Source: Palaemon carinicauda
Lineage: Eukaryota > Arthropoda > Malacostraca > Decapoda > Palaemonidae
Assembly: GCF_036898095.1 (NCBI RefSeq)
Contig: NC_090759.1
Span: forward strand, 21,466,497-21,530,496
Length of the DNA stretch: 64,000 nt
Direction: 5' to 3'
Shown here: in pieces, positions 21,144 through 32,815 of the stretch
Position numbering within the stretch: the first letter of the stretch is position 1
How the letters are laid out: every line of letters begins with the position of its first letter
Translations under genes and position numbers: made by a program
Notes under the pieces: generated by a model
Database searches by the model: none
What the model was told of the DNA's origin: nothing
Seen by the model: the letters and a program-made list of their open reading frames with translations, nothing else

Positions 21144-22947
21144 ATGAGTAAACTTAATATTCCCCGTACCCCTGGATCAAATGGCGAACCCCAGACACCG
21201 TTGACGACTTCTGCTTGTTCAAATAAGGAAAGCTCTGTTGACAACCTCGGCAATAAAAGGATTTCTCCAACAATACTTCTTTGACCAGTGTTGTTAAAGA
21301 CAATTTATCGGCACTGGTGGAAAATGATTCTTGTAATGACAGTAATACTTTACTCTCTGGTTCTGGCTCATTACCAGATCCAACAAAAAATCTGAAAAAT
21401 CTCCACTTAAAAACATACCAATTGGTTGTAGCTATGACATAATTCATGAAGCCTTCTGTAGATTTGGGGCAATCAAAGAAATTTTAATGGAGCTTAATCG
21501 TAGTAAAGGCTTTTGGGAAGCTTGGGTATCATTTTCAAGTTTTGAGATTGCTTTAGAAGCAAATAAAAATTTAGAGAGCATAAAAATTGACAATTGTTTG
21601 ATTTCTGGGGCTCTATGTGATAAAGCACCAAGACACCTAGAGGTATATAAACCAGAAGAATGGATGGAAAAAGAAATAGAGCATAGACTTCCAGAAGTAA
21701 GAACCCCTAAGCCCCCAACATGGATAATTGCATCTGGGAAGATAGATAATTATAACTATTATAAGATTAGTAAATTTATACAAAAAAAAGTTGGTTTAAT
21801 TTAAAGTAAGGATATTAGTAGATACGGTAAACAATCTGTTTTGATTAATGCAAAATCAGATACTCAAGCTCACATGCTTTGTGGCATGAAGATTGCAGAA
21901 ATTGATCCTATTAAGGATATTAAACCACATATGAGCTTCAGCTATGGTAAAGGAGTAGTTTTTGATAAAGATCTATATGAATTTTCAGAACCAGAAATTC
22001 TGGACATGTGCCCTGCTAATGTTTGGAAAGTAAGTAAGATCCCTCAAACAAGCATGGTAGTTTTAACATTTGAAACCCCTGTTATACCAGATCATATAAT
22101 TATTGAGAATGAAAGAGTACGTGTTCGAGAATATAAACCTAGGCCTTTACAATGCTTTAATTGTTTCAAGTACGGTCATCCTTCCCGGTACTGCAATAAT
22201 ACGAAGATCTGTATTAACTGTTCTTTGTTAGAACATGGCCAATGCAACAGAGATACAATCTGTGCAAACTGTAAAGATCATCATAAATCAAATGATAAAA
22301 GATGTAGAGAATACAAGACAGAAGAAGCTGCAATCTTGAAAGCTAATGCTGAACATATAAGTGTAGGTTATGCAAAGCATTTACTCAATCGGCAACTTAA
22401 TTTTGCTCGCGGGGTTAAGATGCCACTAAAAGATTATAATCCACTACCCCTTACTACCACAGGGGGACCAGTGGCAGCACCTGGCCCGTCAGGTGCATCT
22501 CCCTTAGTGGTAGTAGCCCAGCCATCTGGGTCAAGTGCTCAGCCTATAAAAGCCAGAGCACAAACCTCCAAAGAGGTCAATATGGTTTCCAACACACCAA
22601 AAGTATTGTCACCGATAGGAGCATCTCCCCTAGAGGTAGTAGCCCAGCCTTCTGGGTTACGTGCTCGAACTGTTGAAGTTCTAGCACAATCCTCCAAGGA
22701 AGCCAATGTGGCTTCCACCACCTTAAATGTATTGTCTCAGGCAGAATCTCTACCTGATTTGATGGAGATTGGAAAACAAGATCTTCCAAAGAGGAAAAGG
22801 TCCCCATCATCCTCACCTCCATCCAAGTCAGGTAAGTGCCCTACTGCTCATGGTCCTAAGGTTGACTCTTATAAAGATCCTAGAAAGAAAGAAGAGTGGT
22901 GGCCTAGTAAAGCCTTCCATCTCCAGGCCTTACATGGCTTCATCTGA
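21144..22947 (+). pseudogene. LINE ORF1 (gag-like, RRM-like plus zinc knuckles)
   Basis: The ATG at 21144 (MSKLNIPRTPG) opens a Ser/Thr-rich start. Frameshifts near 21270 and in the A-run near 21388 join it to an RRM-like part (GCSYDIIHEAFCRFGAIKEILMEL). An in-frame TAA is at 21802. The second half (21841-22947) has Cys-rich knuckles at about 22150-22310: CFNCFKYGHPSRYC, then CINCSLLEHGQC and CANCKDHHKSNDKRC. A Pro/Ser-rich tail with a repeated VVAQPSG motif follows. Such ORF1 proteins bind the LINE RNA. It is inactivated by two frameshifts and one stop. Confidence 0.85.
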
Positions 22948-22995
22948 AAAGTCCCAAAAGACAAATGAGACAAAGAAAAATAAAAACAAAAGATA

Positions 22996-25900
22996 ATGTC
23001 TATCATCCAGTGGAATTGCAGAGGTCTAAGTACTAGCATTGAGCAAATAAAAACTTTAACCAGGGACTCAGACACGAAGGTAATTTGTCTACAGGAAACC
23101 AAGATCAGTGACAAACCATTTAATCCTGGACTCAATTATCATTTTTGTAGATCCCCTCCTTTGCAAGCTGCAAGAGCTCAAGGTGGTACAAGTTTTATTA
23201 TTCACAAATCTGTAAAATTTGAAACAATCCTACTCAATACACCACTCTAGGCATGTGCAGTTAGAACTCATATCGGGAAAAAAATTACTTTATGCTCGCT
23301 ATATATTAAACCATCCTTAGAACTTTTCCTCTTAGATCATGCTGGTAACCCAAGAAGGCTTAGACTTTCTGACCTCCAAGACCTGATCAATCAGCTTCTT
23401 GCCCCTTTTATTTTAATGGGTGATTTTAATGCAAAGCATACTTTATGGGGTGGAAATGTGTGCGATAGATGGGGTAATCTTGTTGAAGAATTAATCGACA
23501 ACAATGATGTAACACTAATGAATGATGGTTCTCCAACTAGGTATGATGTATTCCACAACTCTACATCAGCCATTGATTTGTCAATCTGTTCCTCATCCAT
23601 TCGATTGGACTACCTTTGGTCAGTAAATGAACACCTACATGGCAGTGACCATTGGCCAATAATGTTAAATTATGTCCATAATCTTCCTTCTCAGTGTCCA
23701 CCAAAATGGAAGATAGATGAGGCAGACTGGGCAGCTTATGAAAACTGTTCACACACCGATAAAGAGTATGATGAATTTACATCTCCAGTGCATGCCTATC
23801 AACATCTTGAAAATATTATTGATGATAATGCTAGCAAGTTTATACCTAAAACATGCGGTTTACCTCATCGCTCTGTAGTTCCTTGGTGGAGTAAAGAATG
23901 TGCCAACGCAAGAAAAGTGACCCGAACTTGCTTCAGAAGATACTTAAGAACAAATTATGTAGCAGATAGAATAGCGTACCTCAGAGCCTGTGCCAAACAA
24001 AAAAGAACTTTTAAAAAAGCAAAGAGAGCATCTTGGAAGAAATATATATCTAATATTAATACCAAAACTCCTTCAAAGGAAATATGGGACAAGATTAGAA
24101 AACTTCAAGGTAAATTCGTCCCTAAGCCTCTACCAATATTAAGGGAAAATAATAGATATATATCTGACCCCAAAGATGTAGAAGAGGTTCTTGCTAAGCA
24201 CTTTGCCCATGTATCAAGTGCTGACAACTATTCCCCAGCATTACAACAAATTAGAGCATCAACGTCTGTTGTTCCTCCTGCTTCTTCAAATACTGAAGCT
24301 TTTAACCTGCCTTTTAGTATGGAGGAGATGCAAAATGCTATCTCTAGCTCTTCTTTAACTGCCCCAGGTGAGGATGGCATCCAGTATGAAATGATATCAC
24401 ATCTTCCAGTGGATACCAAGGAATTTTTATTAGAAACCTTTAATGGTCTATGGGCTTCCCATACATCTCCTGATTCCTGGCATACTTCAATTGTAATTCC
24501 AGGCCACAAGTCTGGTAAAGACCCAGAACTGCAATCTAGTTATAGGCCCATATCCTTGACCAGTTGCATATGCAAACTATTTGAGAGAATGATCAACAAC
24601 AGACTTGTGTGGTATCTAGAATCATAAAATCTTTTATCTAACAGACAGTTTGGTTTTAGGAAGAACCGAAGTACTCTAGACCCTTTGCTGATGTTATCAA
24701 GGGAAATTTCAAATGCTTTTTCTAACCAAAACCAGGTGGTGGGTGTCTTTTTTGACCTCGAAAAGGCATATGACACCACCTGGAGGGGTGGTATTTTAAA
24801 GCAATTGGCCTCGTGGGGTATAGGAGGACATATGTTCTCTTTTATTGAAGAATTTTTATCAAACCGCTCAATTAAAGTGAGAGTAGGGTCAGAACTATCT
24901 TCATCCTACATGCAAGAAGAAGGTGTCCCCCAAGGCAGCGTATTGAGTGTGACCTTGTTTGCTGTTGCTATTAATAGTCTCATTAGTCACATACCTCCTG
25001 GCATACAAGGATCACTATTTGTCGATGACTTTGCAATTTATTGTAGTGGATCATCTGCACTACAAGCATGCCAAAATCTTCAAATTGCAATAAATGCTGC
25101 TTCCGCATTGGCAAATTCTCGTGGATTCATGTTTTCTCCTCAGAAGACCAAAGCTATTCGCTTTACTCGTACTCGTAAAAGGAAAGAGATCCCCACCCTT
25201 TTCTTAAATGATTGTATTTTGCCATATGAGGATAGTGGCAAGTTTCTTGGAGTCATTTTCGACAAGAAAATGACATTTGGTCCCCATATAAATGACCTAT
25301 CTATCAGGGTTAAGAAGTCACTGAACATTCTGAAAGTGGTATCGCATTTTGATTGGGGTGCTGATAGAACAACTTTGCTTAGAATTTATACATCTTTGTG
25401 TCTGAGCAAGTTAGACTATGCATGCCAAATATATGGGTCAGCTACAAAGACTTTACTTGGAAAACTTGATATTGTTCACAATGCTGGGCTTCGCATCTGC
25501 ACAGGTGCTTACAGAACATCTCCCATTGACAGTCTCTATGTTGATTCTGGCATACCTCCCCTTTCCATTCGCAGAGAGGAGTTGAGTTTGAGGTTTTTAG
25601 CTAGGTCCCTTGCTGTGAGAAACAATCCTAACTGTAAATATGTTAGGGCGCCTTTAGATCGGGCTCCTAACAGATCTAGAGTGCCTAAGCCTTTGGAAGT
25701 ACAGCTGAAAAATGATGCTAGAGAAGTAGGCAGAGGTAGGATATCCCAAGTCTCCTCCTCGGTGTAATCCACCTGTTAAAGTATGTTTTACGGCAGGAGG
25801 GAAAAATACCTTACCTAGTAGGGTAATGAAAAGCGAGTTTTTAAATCATGCTGCTCAACATCATGGGAAACATGTTTTTACAGATGGCTCCAAATCGGCT

Positions 25901-26698
25901 GCAGGAGTTGGAAGTGCAGCTGTGGTGGGGGATATTGTTATTAGAAGGAGACTCCCATCCTCTTGTTCAATTTTTACTGCTGAGCTGTACGCAATAATTC
26001 TCGCAGTCCAATACATTTTTAAAAATGGCAACCAAAATAGTTTTTATACAATTTTTACGGATTCCAATAGTGTTTTGCTCTCATTAAAACAAATTATGCC
26101 AGGCCCTCATCTAGTACATGAGGTGCAGGACTGGTTAGTACTTCTGCAGTCTAGGAAGAGTATCGGTGTTCACTTCTGTTGGGTCCCTGCCCATGTTGGG
26201 GTGGATGGAAATGAACAAGTAGATAAGGCAGCAAAGGAAGCTTCAGGGCTAAGTAATCCATCCCCCTTGAGTATTCCTTACAAAGATCTTAAAAGTGAGA
26301 TTCATCTTTACTGTAAAAATAAGTGGCAAGCTCGATAGTCTGAACTGACCACCAATACAAAATTGAAACAAATCCACCCATTGGTGGATAAATGGTCATC
26401 TTGTAATTCTACAAGTAGGAGGGATACCATTATTTTAACTAGGCTGCGTATTGGCCATACACATGCAACGCACAATTATTTAATGAAGAGTGGGGAAGGG
26501 AGACAGGCCCCTCTTTGTAATACCTGTCAAGTGACAATGGATGTTAAACATATTTTAGTCAATTGTCCTGTTTTTAATCTTCAGAGGAGGACACATTTAC
26601 TCCAGGACAAACCTTTAAGAGATATACTGGGGGAAAACTGTAATACCCTGAACTTGAAAAAATTTGTACAAAGTATTGGGTTATATTACGAGCTATAA
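22996..26698 (+). pseudogene. LINE ORF2 (APE endonuclease, RT, RNase H)
   Basis: Starts MSIIQWNCRG at 22996. Endonuclease residues are visible: QWN, LQETK, MGDFNAKH and SDHWPI. RT: SYRPISLTS, QFGFRKNRST, FFDLEKAYDT, GVPQGSVLS and the catalytic FVDD (about 25020). RNase H (25826-26338): FTDGSKS, AELYA, FTDSNSVL and VPAHVGVDGNEQVDKAA. A terminal Cys-x2-Cys...His-x4-Cys motif (CNTCQ...HILVNC) follows. Defects: TAG at 23248, TAA at 24625, a frameshift near 25745-25765 and TAG at 26336. Catalytic residues are otherwise kept, suggesting a fairly recent insertion. Confidence 0.93.
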
Positions 26699-26925
26699 TT
26701 GATTTTATTAATTAATTTATTTATTTTACCCTTTTAATCCCTATTTATTTCACATCTAGATTTTATTGCATGAAAGTGTTACGATTTGTATTAAAGGTTA
26801 AAATGATACTAAATGGTGTGAGTGTACAGATATGATTGAATGATTTTCGTTATATAGCGCTGAATGGCCTTTGATGCCCCAGTGCTTGGCTTAATGCCTA
26901 AATCTTATATTCAATTCAATTCAAT
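26699..26925 (+). other. LINE 3' UTR and ATTCA-type tail
   Basis: AT-rich, with TATAGCGCTGAATGGCC and 'gatgccccagtgcttgg' just before the terminal iterations of ATTCA (26909-26925). Short tandem tails instead of poly(A) are typical of I-group elements. Confidence 0.8.
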
Positions 26926-27700
26926 TCAAAGGAATGATATTTTCTTCCTCGCTGGAACTTTCCCGACTCATACGAGGTTATGAACTTACCTGCCCTCAGT
27001 CGGATGTGAGACCCCCTCCATGGAACGTGGTTCGAGTTCTCAGGTCTCTTAAGAGACCTCACTATGAACCATTACGCCAGGCTTCAGTTCGCCACCTAAC
27101 TTGGAAGACGGTGTTCTTACTAGCTTTGGCTTCGGCCAAGCGAATCAATCAACTTCATGGTCTCTCGTATGACATCGCCCATGCAAGGGTATGGGGGGGA
27201 GGTAACGTTCAAATTCGTCCCTGAGTTTGGTGCTAAGACTCAAAATTAGGGGGTGCCGGACGCTCGGTTCGACTCCTTCCGGATTTGATTCTCCGTTCTG
27301 TTACAGATGTCCCAGACCTTCTCCTACTGTGCCCAATAAGGAGTCTGAGGCTATATCTCAGAAGAACGGCTGCAGTCCGTCCCCAGGTGCAAGCATTGTT
27401 AGCACTGGGAGGATTAAGAGAAGGGTCACCAAGAACGCCATCTCGGCATGGATTCGTAGGGTGATCCATCTGTCCCTGAATCCAGACCCTCCTCCGTCAC
27501 GTCCCCCTAGAGCACATGATGTCAGGGGCGTAGCTACGTCCCTGGCCTTCAAGAGAAATTTCTCAGTGACGCAGGTCCTTCAAGCTGGGATGTAGAAGCA
27601 TCTGACGACCTTCACAACCCACTACCTGCACGACATGACCCACGGGAGGCTCGATACATTTTCTATCGGCCCTATGGTGGCTGCACAACAGCTGGTTTAA
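26926..27700 (+). pseudogene. D1 tyrosine recombinase, 3' half
   Basis: Starts inside the second copy of the target duplication. Box I ASAKRINQLHGLS (about 27128-27165) carries the first catalytic Arg. Box II AHDVRGVATSLAF (about 27510-27550) carries His-x2-Arg. The nucleophile context THYLHDMTHGRLDT (about 27615-27655) keeps the Tyr. A stop after IRP (27222) and a frameshift separate box I from box II; a TAG is at 27593. Despite these, the full set of catalytic residues remains. Confidence 0.85.
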
Positions 27701-28361
27701 AACCTCAGGCTCCCTGGTGGACAAGTAGCAGAAGGTTGAGGGCATTGTTACCTGGTCTTAGTCTGCATGAATGAAAAGATTCGTCTGACCCTTACTCTTT
27801 TCTTCATCCTCCCCTCTCTTGGGGAAAGCAGCAGCCTGGGTTCTCTGCACAGCTGACCTCAAACCACTGCAGGTAAACCATGTTTCTTTGTGTTCCGAGT
27901 ATTAAGATAATACTGTCACGTCCCCATACCCTGACGAGGTGGTATTGGGAGAGTCCTAGCCTAAAGTTTCCTTCTAAGGGACTACAGGTCAACTTCCTAG
28001 GACGAGTCACACTTTATTTTACCCTCACACACAGCTTGCGTAGGCCGCAGTCCTTGCGTAGCAAGGTTCTAGCGAGGTGCAGGGACTCCTTATTGCTGAG
28101 TGCGAACACACTCAAATATTGAGTCCTCGGGCAAAGCCAAAAGCCAGTACTGGCAGGGACTTTCCACCCTTCCTAATGGGTGAGTCACCCCTATTAGATA
28201 GCGTGGTGTGTATGTCAGTTACAGAACAAATGACAAATTCGTAGGTGATTTGTATTTTTCCTAACTACTGTATACAAACCTTAGCTATTTAATCAAACCT
28301 GCCCACCAGCCCTATCCCCCTTGAAGTCCTACCCCCAAGCAAAGTGAGCTCAAGCACAGGT

Positions 28362-28392
<31 letters not shown>

Positions 28393-28564
28393 GAATGTTA
28401 GCAGGCTACCCCCCCCACCCCCTGCTAACTAGCGGTGGGGTAGTAAACCCTCGTTAAAATTTTATGGCTCGTTATTTCAGCTACGACGAAAGTAATAACC
28501 CCTATTAAATAGCTAAGGTTTGTATAGTTAGGAAAAATACAAATTACCTATGAATTTGTCATTT
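27700..28564 (+). repeat. D1 3' end: non-coding tail, ICR and right inverted repeat
   Basis: 27710-28190 matches the same segment in D2 and D3. The ICR is at about 28195-28270. The right ITR ends at 28561 followed by TTT and contains a TG run plus about 18 G (28360-28393). The unoccupied Tigger-1 site is at about 27896. Confidence 0.85.
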
Positions 28565-29760
28565 TTCTTTTTCTTTGTTAGATGTGATGTTCCCTATTAT
28601 GAGGAAGTGTTCTGGGCACCTTTATGTCGCCGCTGGAGGTGGATCCTCTTTCCCTATGCCCTGGGTACAGAGGTCATAGGTGTTCTGAAGGCTCCCCCTG
28701 CCAAATATGTAGAAGTGGTCATCCTCTTAATGGGAGAAGGTCGAGAGAGGTAGATAGGAGGTCCTAGAAGGACTCTTAACCTCCAGGATCGACGTCGAAG
28801 GTAAGGAGTCACGGACCTCTTCTTCCGCCTCTTGATCTCTCCCTTCAGACTCTTCTTCTCTTCCTTGCCTGCCTCCCTCCGGGGGAAGTCGAGGAAGAGT
28901 TGCACCATTGATTTAACCCCCATTCCTCTTGGTCAGGCGGATCACGTTGCCTCCCCTAGTTGGGGACAATACTTTCTGCCACCGGGAATGACTCTGATAC
29001 TGCTTCCATTCCAGATCATGTACGAGCGGTATGGCCTGCCCTTGGACTTCCTGATTCTCCTTCGGAGGAACTTTGGAACCAGTTCCTCGCGGGCAAGGTA
29101 GTGCCTCAGGTCCCTTCTGTTTTGGAACCCTCGGGAGTTCCGGACCTCGCCTACCTCCCATCAACTCAGTCGGCGCCCACGGAAGTTTTAGGGGATATAG
29201 TAACTTAAGCTTCTGCGGCGCCTACTTCGCACTCCATTGCGCATCTACAAATTACAACGTCGCGAGCCCAAACATCGCAGTACCACCTCCTCCTCCTCCT
29301 CTTTGGAGGCTAGGAGGGAGAGAGAGAATAGGAAAAGGAGAGCTCGCTCTCCTTCACCCAGACGTTCTCGCCGGAGACACAGGCGACATATGAGGAGACA
29401 TCATCGTTCTCGCTCTTCCTCGCCTTCTATCCCTTCATGAGATGTCTTGCCACAAGACTATAAGCGCTCTCGTCCCAAACATAAGAAGAGCTCTTCCTCT
29501 TCGTCATCGCCTTCTTCGGAGGTCAGGAGGGAGAGAGAGAAGAGGAAAAGGAGAGTTAGCGCGCCTTCTCCTAGATGTTCTCGCCAAAGAGACAGGCGAT
29601 ATAGGAAGAGACATCATCGTTCTCGCTCTTCCTCGCCTTCTGTCTCTCCTCGAGACTATAAACGCTCTTGGCACAAACCTAAGAAGAGAGCTCCCTCGTC
29701 ATCGTTCTGCCTCGCTGTCGTCTTTCTCTTGTGCGGTATCATCTAAGAAGCTAGGAGTGC
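28565..29760 (+). pseudogene. D0 gag-like gene with duplicated SR-rich block
   Basis: Resumes D0 after D1. The frame at 28960-29208 (VWPALGLPDSPSEELWNQFLAGKV) precedes an Arg/Ser block at 29237-29440 (RRERENRKRRARSPSPRRS) that is repeated at 29447-29746 (RREREKRKRRVSAPSPRCS), about 210 bp apart. Both end in HHRSRSSSPS. The second is followed by DYKRS. It resembles SR-protein tails in composition but sits in the gag position of a DIRS element and has no RNA-recognition domain, so gag is the better call. Frames are interrupted between the blocks. Confidence 0.55.
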
Positions 29761-29879
29761 GGCCAAGGGCAAAGCATGTCCTGACCTCAAACCCTCTTCT
29801 TCGCATAATAGTTTGAGGGTCTCCATTCGCTCTAGAAAAGTCAGAAAGAGCGCTTCTCCTCGCTTTCACTCCTTATCTT

Positions 29880-30420
29880 CAGAGAAGATCTCTACTCGCT
29901 TTCGACTTCTCGATCTCTGCCCCTTTTGGGTCTCTTGACGAGGAAACTTCGGTTTCTCGGTGCACTATCCCTTCGTTTTCTCACAGCTCAAGTTGCTGAA
30001 ACCTCGGGCTCTCGTGCATTTAGTCACAGTGACACTTCGGTGTCTCATGACAAGGCAAATTCCGTTTCCCGTTGCTCTGACCCTTTGGGTTCTCGCAACA
30101 ACCTCTAGGGGCACACACAATCACGCTGAACCTTCGGGTTTTCTTGAAACAAGTCACCAAGAGTTTTACTCTTATGACAGAGAGTCTTTGGACTCTTGTC
30201 GCGTGGAGTGTTCGCGTGCACTCAACCAACACTGCGCCCATGACCATCAAGAGTTTTACTCTTATGGCAGAGTCTTCAGATTCCCGTCACGCAAGGTATT
30301 CGCACGCAATTAGCGCTACACACGCAAATCTCCAGTCATACACTCTCAGGGTCAATCCCTCGCTCTCGTGTTTCAGACAGGACAACTTCCCCAGTTCCTT
30401 TGCTCCCTAATGAGTTAAGG
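29880..30420 (+). repeat. D0 hairpin array A, TTCG/TTTG/TTT loops
   Basis: Successive perfect stems include GAAAC-TTCG-GTTTC (29943-29956), GACAC-TTCG-GTGTC (30031-30044), ACCC-TTT-GGGT (30080-30090), AACC-TTCG-GGTT (30129-30140), AAGAGT-TTT-ACTCTT (30159-30173), AGAGTC-TTTG-GACTCT (30181-30196), then AAGAGTTTTACTCTT again near 30249. The stems differ from unit to unit; the loops do not. Confidence 0.8.
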
Positions 30421-30689
30421 ATTACGAGTCTCTCGAAAACCTCGGAAGAAGATGCAGGGGTTCGGCCCTTCTTCTCTTCTGTTGAGAGCAGAAGGAAAAG
30501 GGGAAACGTGTTAGAGAGGCTAAAAGAAAGCACCTAGATAGCAGCGACGTAGAACATAATGCCGATGTCTGCGGCTGCTTTGTTCGTTATCCTGCGCTTC
30601 ATGTAGCAGCTCATGAGCTGCCCATGTTACAAGGTAGCACTTGTCAACCTGCAACGTGATCAACTTGTTGGGAAACATAGATTGCTGTC

Positions 30690-31240
30690 AGGAGGTTCGC
30701 TCCCAGGGGTTAGAAAACCTCCCCTTACGAGGGAGTGATAACCTTCCTCGGAATTGGGCTGCTTGAGAGAACCACCCCCCTTCTGAGGAAGAGCCTCCCC
30801 ACTTCAGCCATTCAGCAACCTTCCCTCCTTCGTGAAGAGTTGCAGACTGCTCGACGAGTTTTACTCTGCTATCTCATCCCCGAAGACTGTGTTTTCTCCC
30901 CTTGAGCTGGGGAAAAGCAAGTATAAGGCTTGTTCCTCCTTCGGGAGAACTTCTCTCTCGTTTGCAGAGTTTATTACGCCCATGCTTTTTTCCCATAAAA
31001 CTGGGAGAAAACTGGTCTTAGGCGATGTCTTCCTTCTGAAGAATTTCTCTCTTGTTCGCGAGAGAGAAATTATTACGCCTACGCTTTTTCCCATAGAGCG
31101 GGGAGAAAACTTGCCTTAGGCGATATCCTCCTTCGGGAGGACTTCTCCCTAGTTCGCGAGACAGTTTATTACGCCTATGCTTTTCCCCCACAGAGCAGGG
31201 AGAAAGCTTGTTTTAGGCGATCTCCTTTGGGAGAACCCTC
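30690..31240 (+). repeat. D0 hairpin array B, tandem unit about 117 bp
   Basis: Units share 'tattacgcc', a CCC...GGGAGAAA hairpin and 'ttaggcgat'. The best stem is AATTTCTCTC/GAGAGAAATT at 31042-31071, extended inward to a TTCG loop. TCCTCC-TTCG-GGAGGA is near 31127. These correspond to the CCTCTCTCG/CGAGAGAGG and CTC-TTCG-GAG hairpins of D1-D3 but with different arm sequence. Confidence 0.75.
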
Positions 31241-31439
31241 CTCCCATTCACGAGAGAGAACTTGTTGGAGTTTGCTGATCCACGCTCCTCCCCCTTACGC
31301 TTTTGGTTCTCCTCCAGGGGCGGAGCGAGAGCCTTCTTCGGGAGAACAAACCTACCCTGCGGAGGAGTGTTCTTCATCCCTGACGTTCTCTTCCTCATGC
31401 TGTAAGGAGACGTCTTTTTGAACCTACTGGTTCTCCTCA

Positions 31440-32028
31440 CGTTGACCCCTCAAGGTATCGTGACAATCACCCTTTCGGCGGGTGTGATCGGGAGCCTTTG
31501 AACTCTCGTCATGTTGATTCTACGGGTTTTCATGACCTTAGGATTCCTTCGGGCCTCTGTCGCTGGACTTTTGAGTTCACACGACTTGGAACCTTCGAGT
31601 TTCATTTACGCTGAATCGTCGGGCTCTCGTAACAATTAGCACAGAGTGGCTGTGCACGCACGCAATCAGCGCTATGCGCGCGACCATCGTCATCAAGAGT
31701 TTCACTCTTATGACAGAGTGTCTTCCGACTCTCGTCAACAGTCTTCGCCATTACCTCCAGACACTCCGACTTCTGCCGTTCTTCCCCTTTCGATAAGAAA
31801 GATGCAAGGAGTAAGACATAAGGTTTGTCTGCTACTTGCGTCTCCACTTTACCTGTAATAACATGCGAGGAATTAGCGCAGCCTGAGAATTCCTCGGAAG
31901 AGCTGCCGTCGAAGGACTTAGAATCCTGCCTCGGCGATTTGCATCTGTCTCCTTAACCTCTTGACGCTCCAGCCTTAGACAGGCGATGTCGTCCACCCCA
32001 AACCCTAAGACCAGAATGAATTGATCTT
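31440..32028 (+). repeat. D0 hairpin array C, degenerate
   Basis: It continues the array A pattern: 'attctacgggttttc' and 'gattccttcgggcc', and AAGAGT-TTC-ACTCTT near 31695, a one-base variant of the array A stem-loop. No coding frame is recognised. Confidence 0.6.
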
Positions 32029-32365
32029 CTGGCTGTGGCCTGATTGGTAACGTCCCTGACTGGTGTTTGACAGTCTGGGGTTCAAGTCACGCTCAGACTC
32101 GTTAGTGCCATTAGTGTCTGCAACCTTACCATCCTTGCGAGCTAAGGTTGGGAGGTTTGAGGGAGCCTATAGGTCTAATGGCTGAGTCATCAGCAGCCAC
32201 TGCCTGGCCTTCCCTGGTCCTAGCTGGGATGGAGAGGAGGCTTGGTTGTTGACCATATAATATATGGTCAGTCTCTAGGGCATTGTCCTAACTGCTAATG
32301 CAATGTCACTGTCCCCTGCCTCTGCCATTCATGAGCGATCTTTGAACCTTTAAACCTGGTCTGTT
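32029..32365 (+). mobile_element. tRNA-headed SINE in D0
   Basis: The head has a Pol III A-box-like TGGCCTGATTGG (32036) and a B-box-like GGTTCAAGTCAC (32079-32090), spaced about 43 bp as in a tRNA. The unrelated body (32105-32330) ends with CTGCCTCTGCCATTCATGAG and a short tail with CTTTGAACCTTTAAACC. This is the tRNA-derived head, unique body and short-repeat tail of a SINE. I could not identify a target duplication with confidence. It is absent from the other DIRS copies. Confidence 0.65.
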
Positions 32366-32815
32366 CGCCCTGCAGGCCGTCTGAGGAGGTATCGCAGGCG
32401 GTCGTGGGAGAAACGGATTCCCTGAAGTCTCAGGAATCCAATAAATTCCCGTTTAAGAGACAAAAGCTCTTTACGAGATCAGAGACATCAACCCTTCTCT
32501 GATCTTGGGTCCCCTCAAGGCGAGGCTCACATCGGCCTAATCCTCGAAGAGACACTCTACTCTTCCAGGCTCTTCTTAGTCACAGAAGCCTCGGCAATGG
32601 AAGTGGCTTCAATGTCCCTTCTGGAGGCTCCTTCTTGTCTTGACACGTGGTCTGGTACAGTCGGCTACCTCGCGAGCCACGAGGACTTGTCAAACCAAGA
32701 CTCCGTGCAGTCCCTACTGCTTGGGCCAAGACAATGGACCTCTTAACCGCTACAACAGCGACCATGCTGAGCAATTGGGGTCTCAAAAGGAAGGAATCAG
32801 TAGTTCCCAGACTTC
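32366..32815 (+). pseudogene. D0 gag C-terminal remnant
   Basis: Reads in fragments: FKRQKLFTRSET (about 32452), a Leu/Ser-rich part, and LSNWGLKRKESVVPRLPFVS (about 32768-32827). It then changes abruptly into recombinase sequence, with no reverse transcriptase between. Confidence 0.45.

Larger units (their letters stand above)
20368..26925 (+). mobile_element. I-like LINE (APE, RT, RNase H) inserted in the D1 recombinase gene
   Basis: 6.56 kb, flanked by the 13-bp duplication TCAAAGGAATGAT (20355-20367 and 26926-26938). It appears full length: structured 5' end, ORF1 with zinc knuckles, ORF2 with endonuclease, RT, RNase H and a Cys/His tail motif, then a 3' UTR ending in ATTCA iterations. 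The combination of APE endonuclease plus RNase H with CCHC ORF1 fits the I group (I/Nimb-like). Both ORFs contain stops or frameshifts. Confidence 0.93.
3656..28564 (+). mobile_element. D1: DIRS-type retrotransposon inside D0, split by D2 and a LINE
   Basis: The left end is TTT-GTTCCGTAACTGACATACAAACC at 3656. The right end is AATTTGTCA-TTT at 28553-28564. The ICR near 28205-28250 contains the joined junction (complement of TTTGTCA-TTT-GTTC). The interior is, in order: left ITR, leader, hairpin repeats, three minisatellites, gag, RT-RNase H, YR and ICR/right ITR. Removing D2 (6552-15950) and the LINE with its duplication leaves about 8.9 kb; the excess over a typical 6-7 kb element comes from minisatellites. 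It belongs to the same subfamily as D2 and D3. Confidence 0.88.

Noticed and set aside
28900..29760. Host SR splicing factor gene
   Set aside because: No RNA-recognition domain, frames broken, and located in the gag position of D0 between its ITRs.
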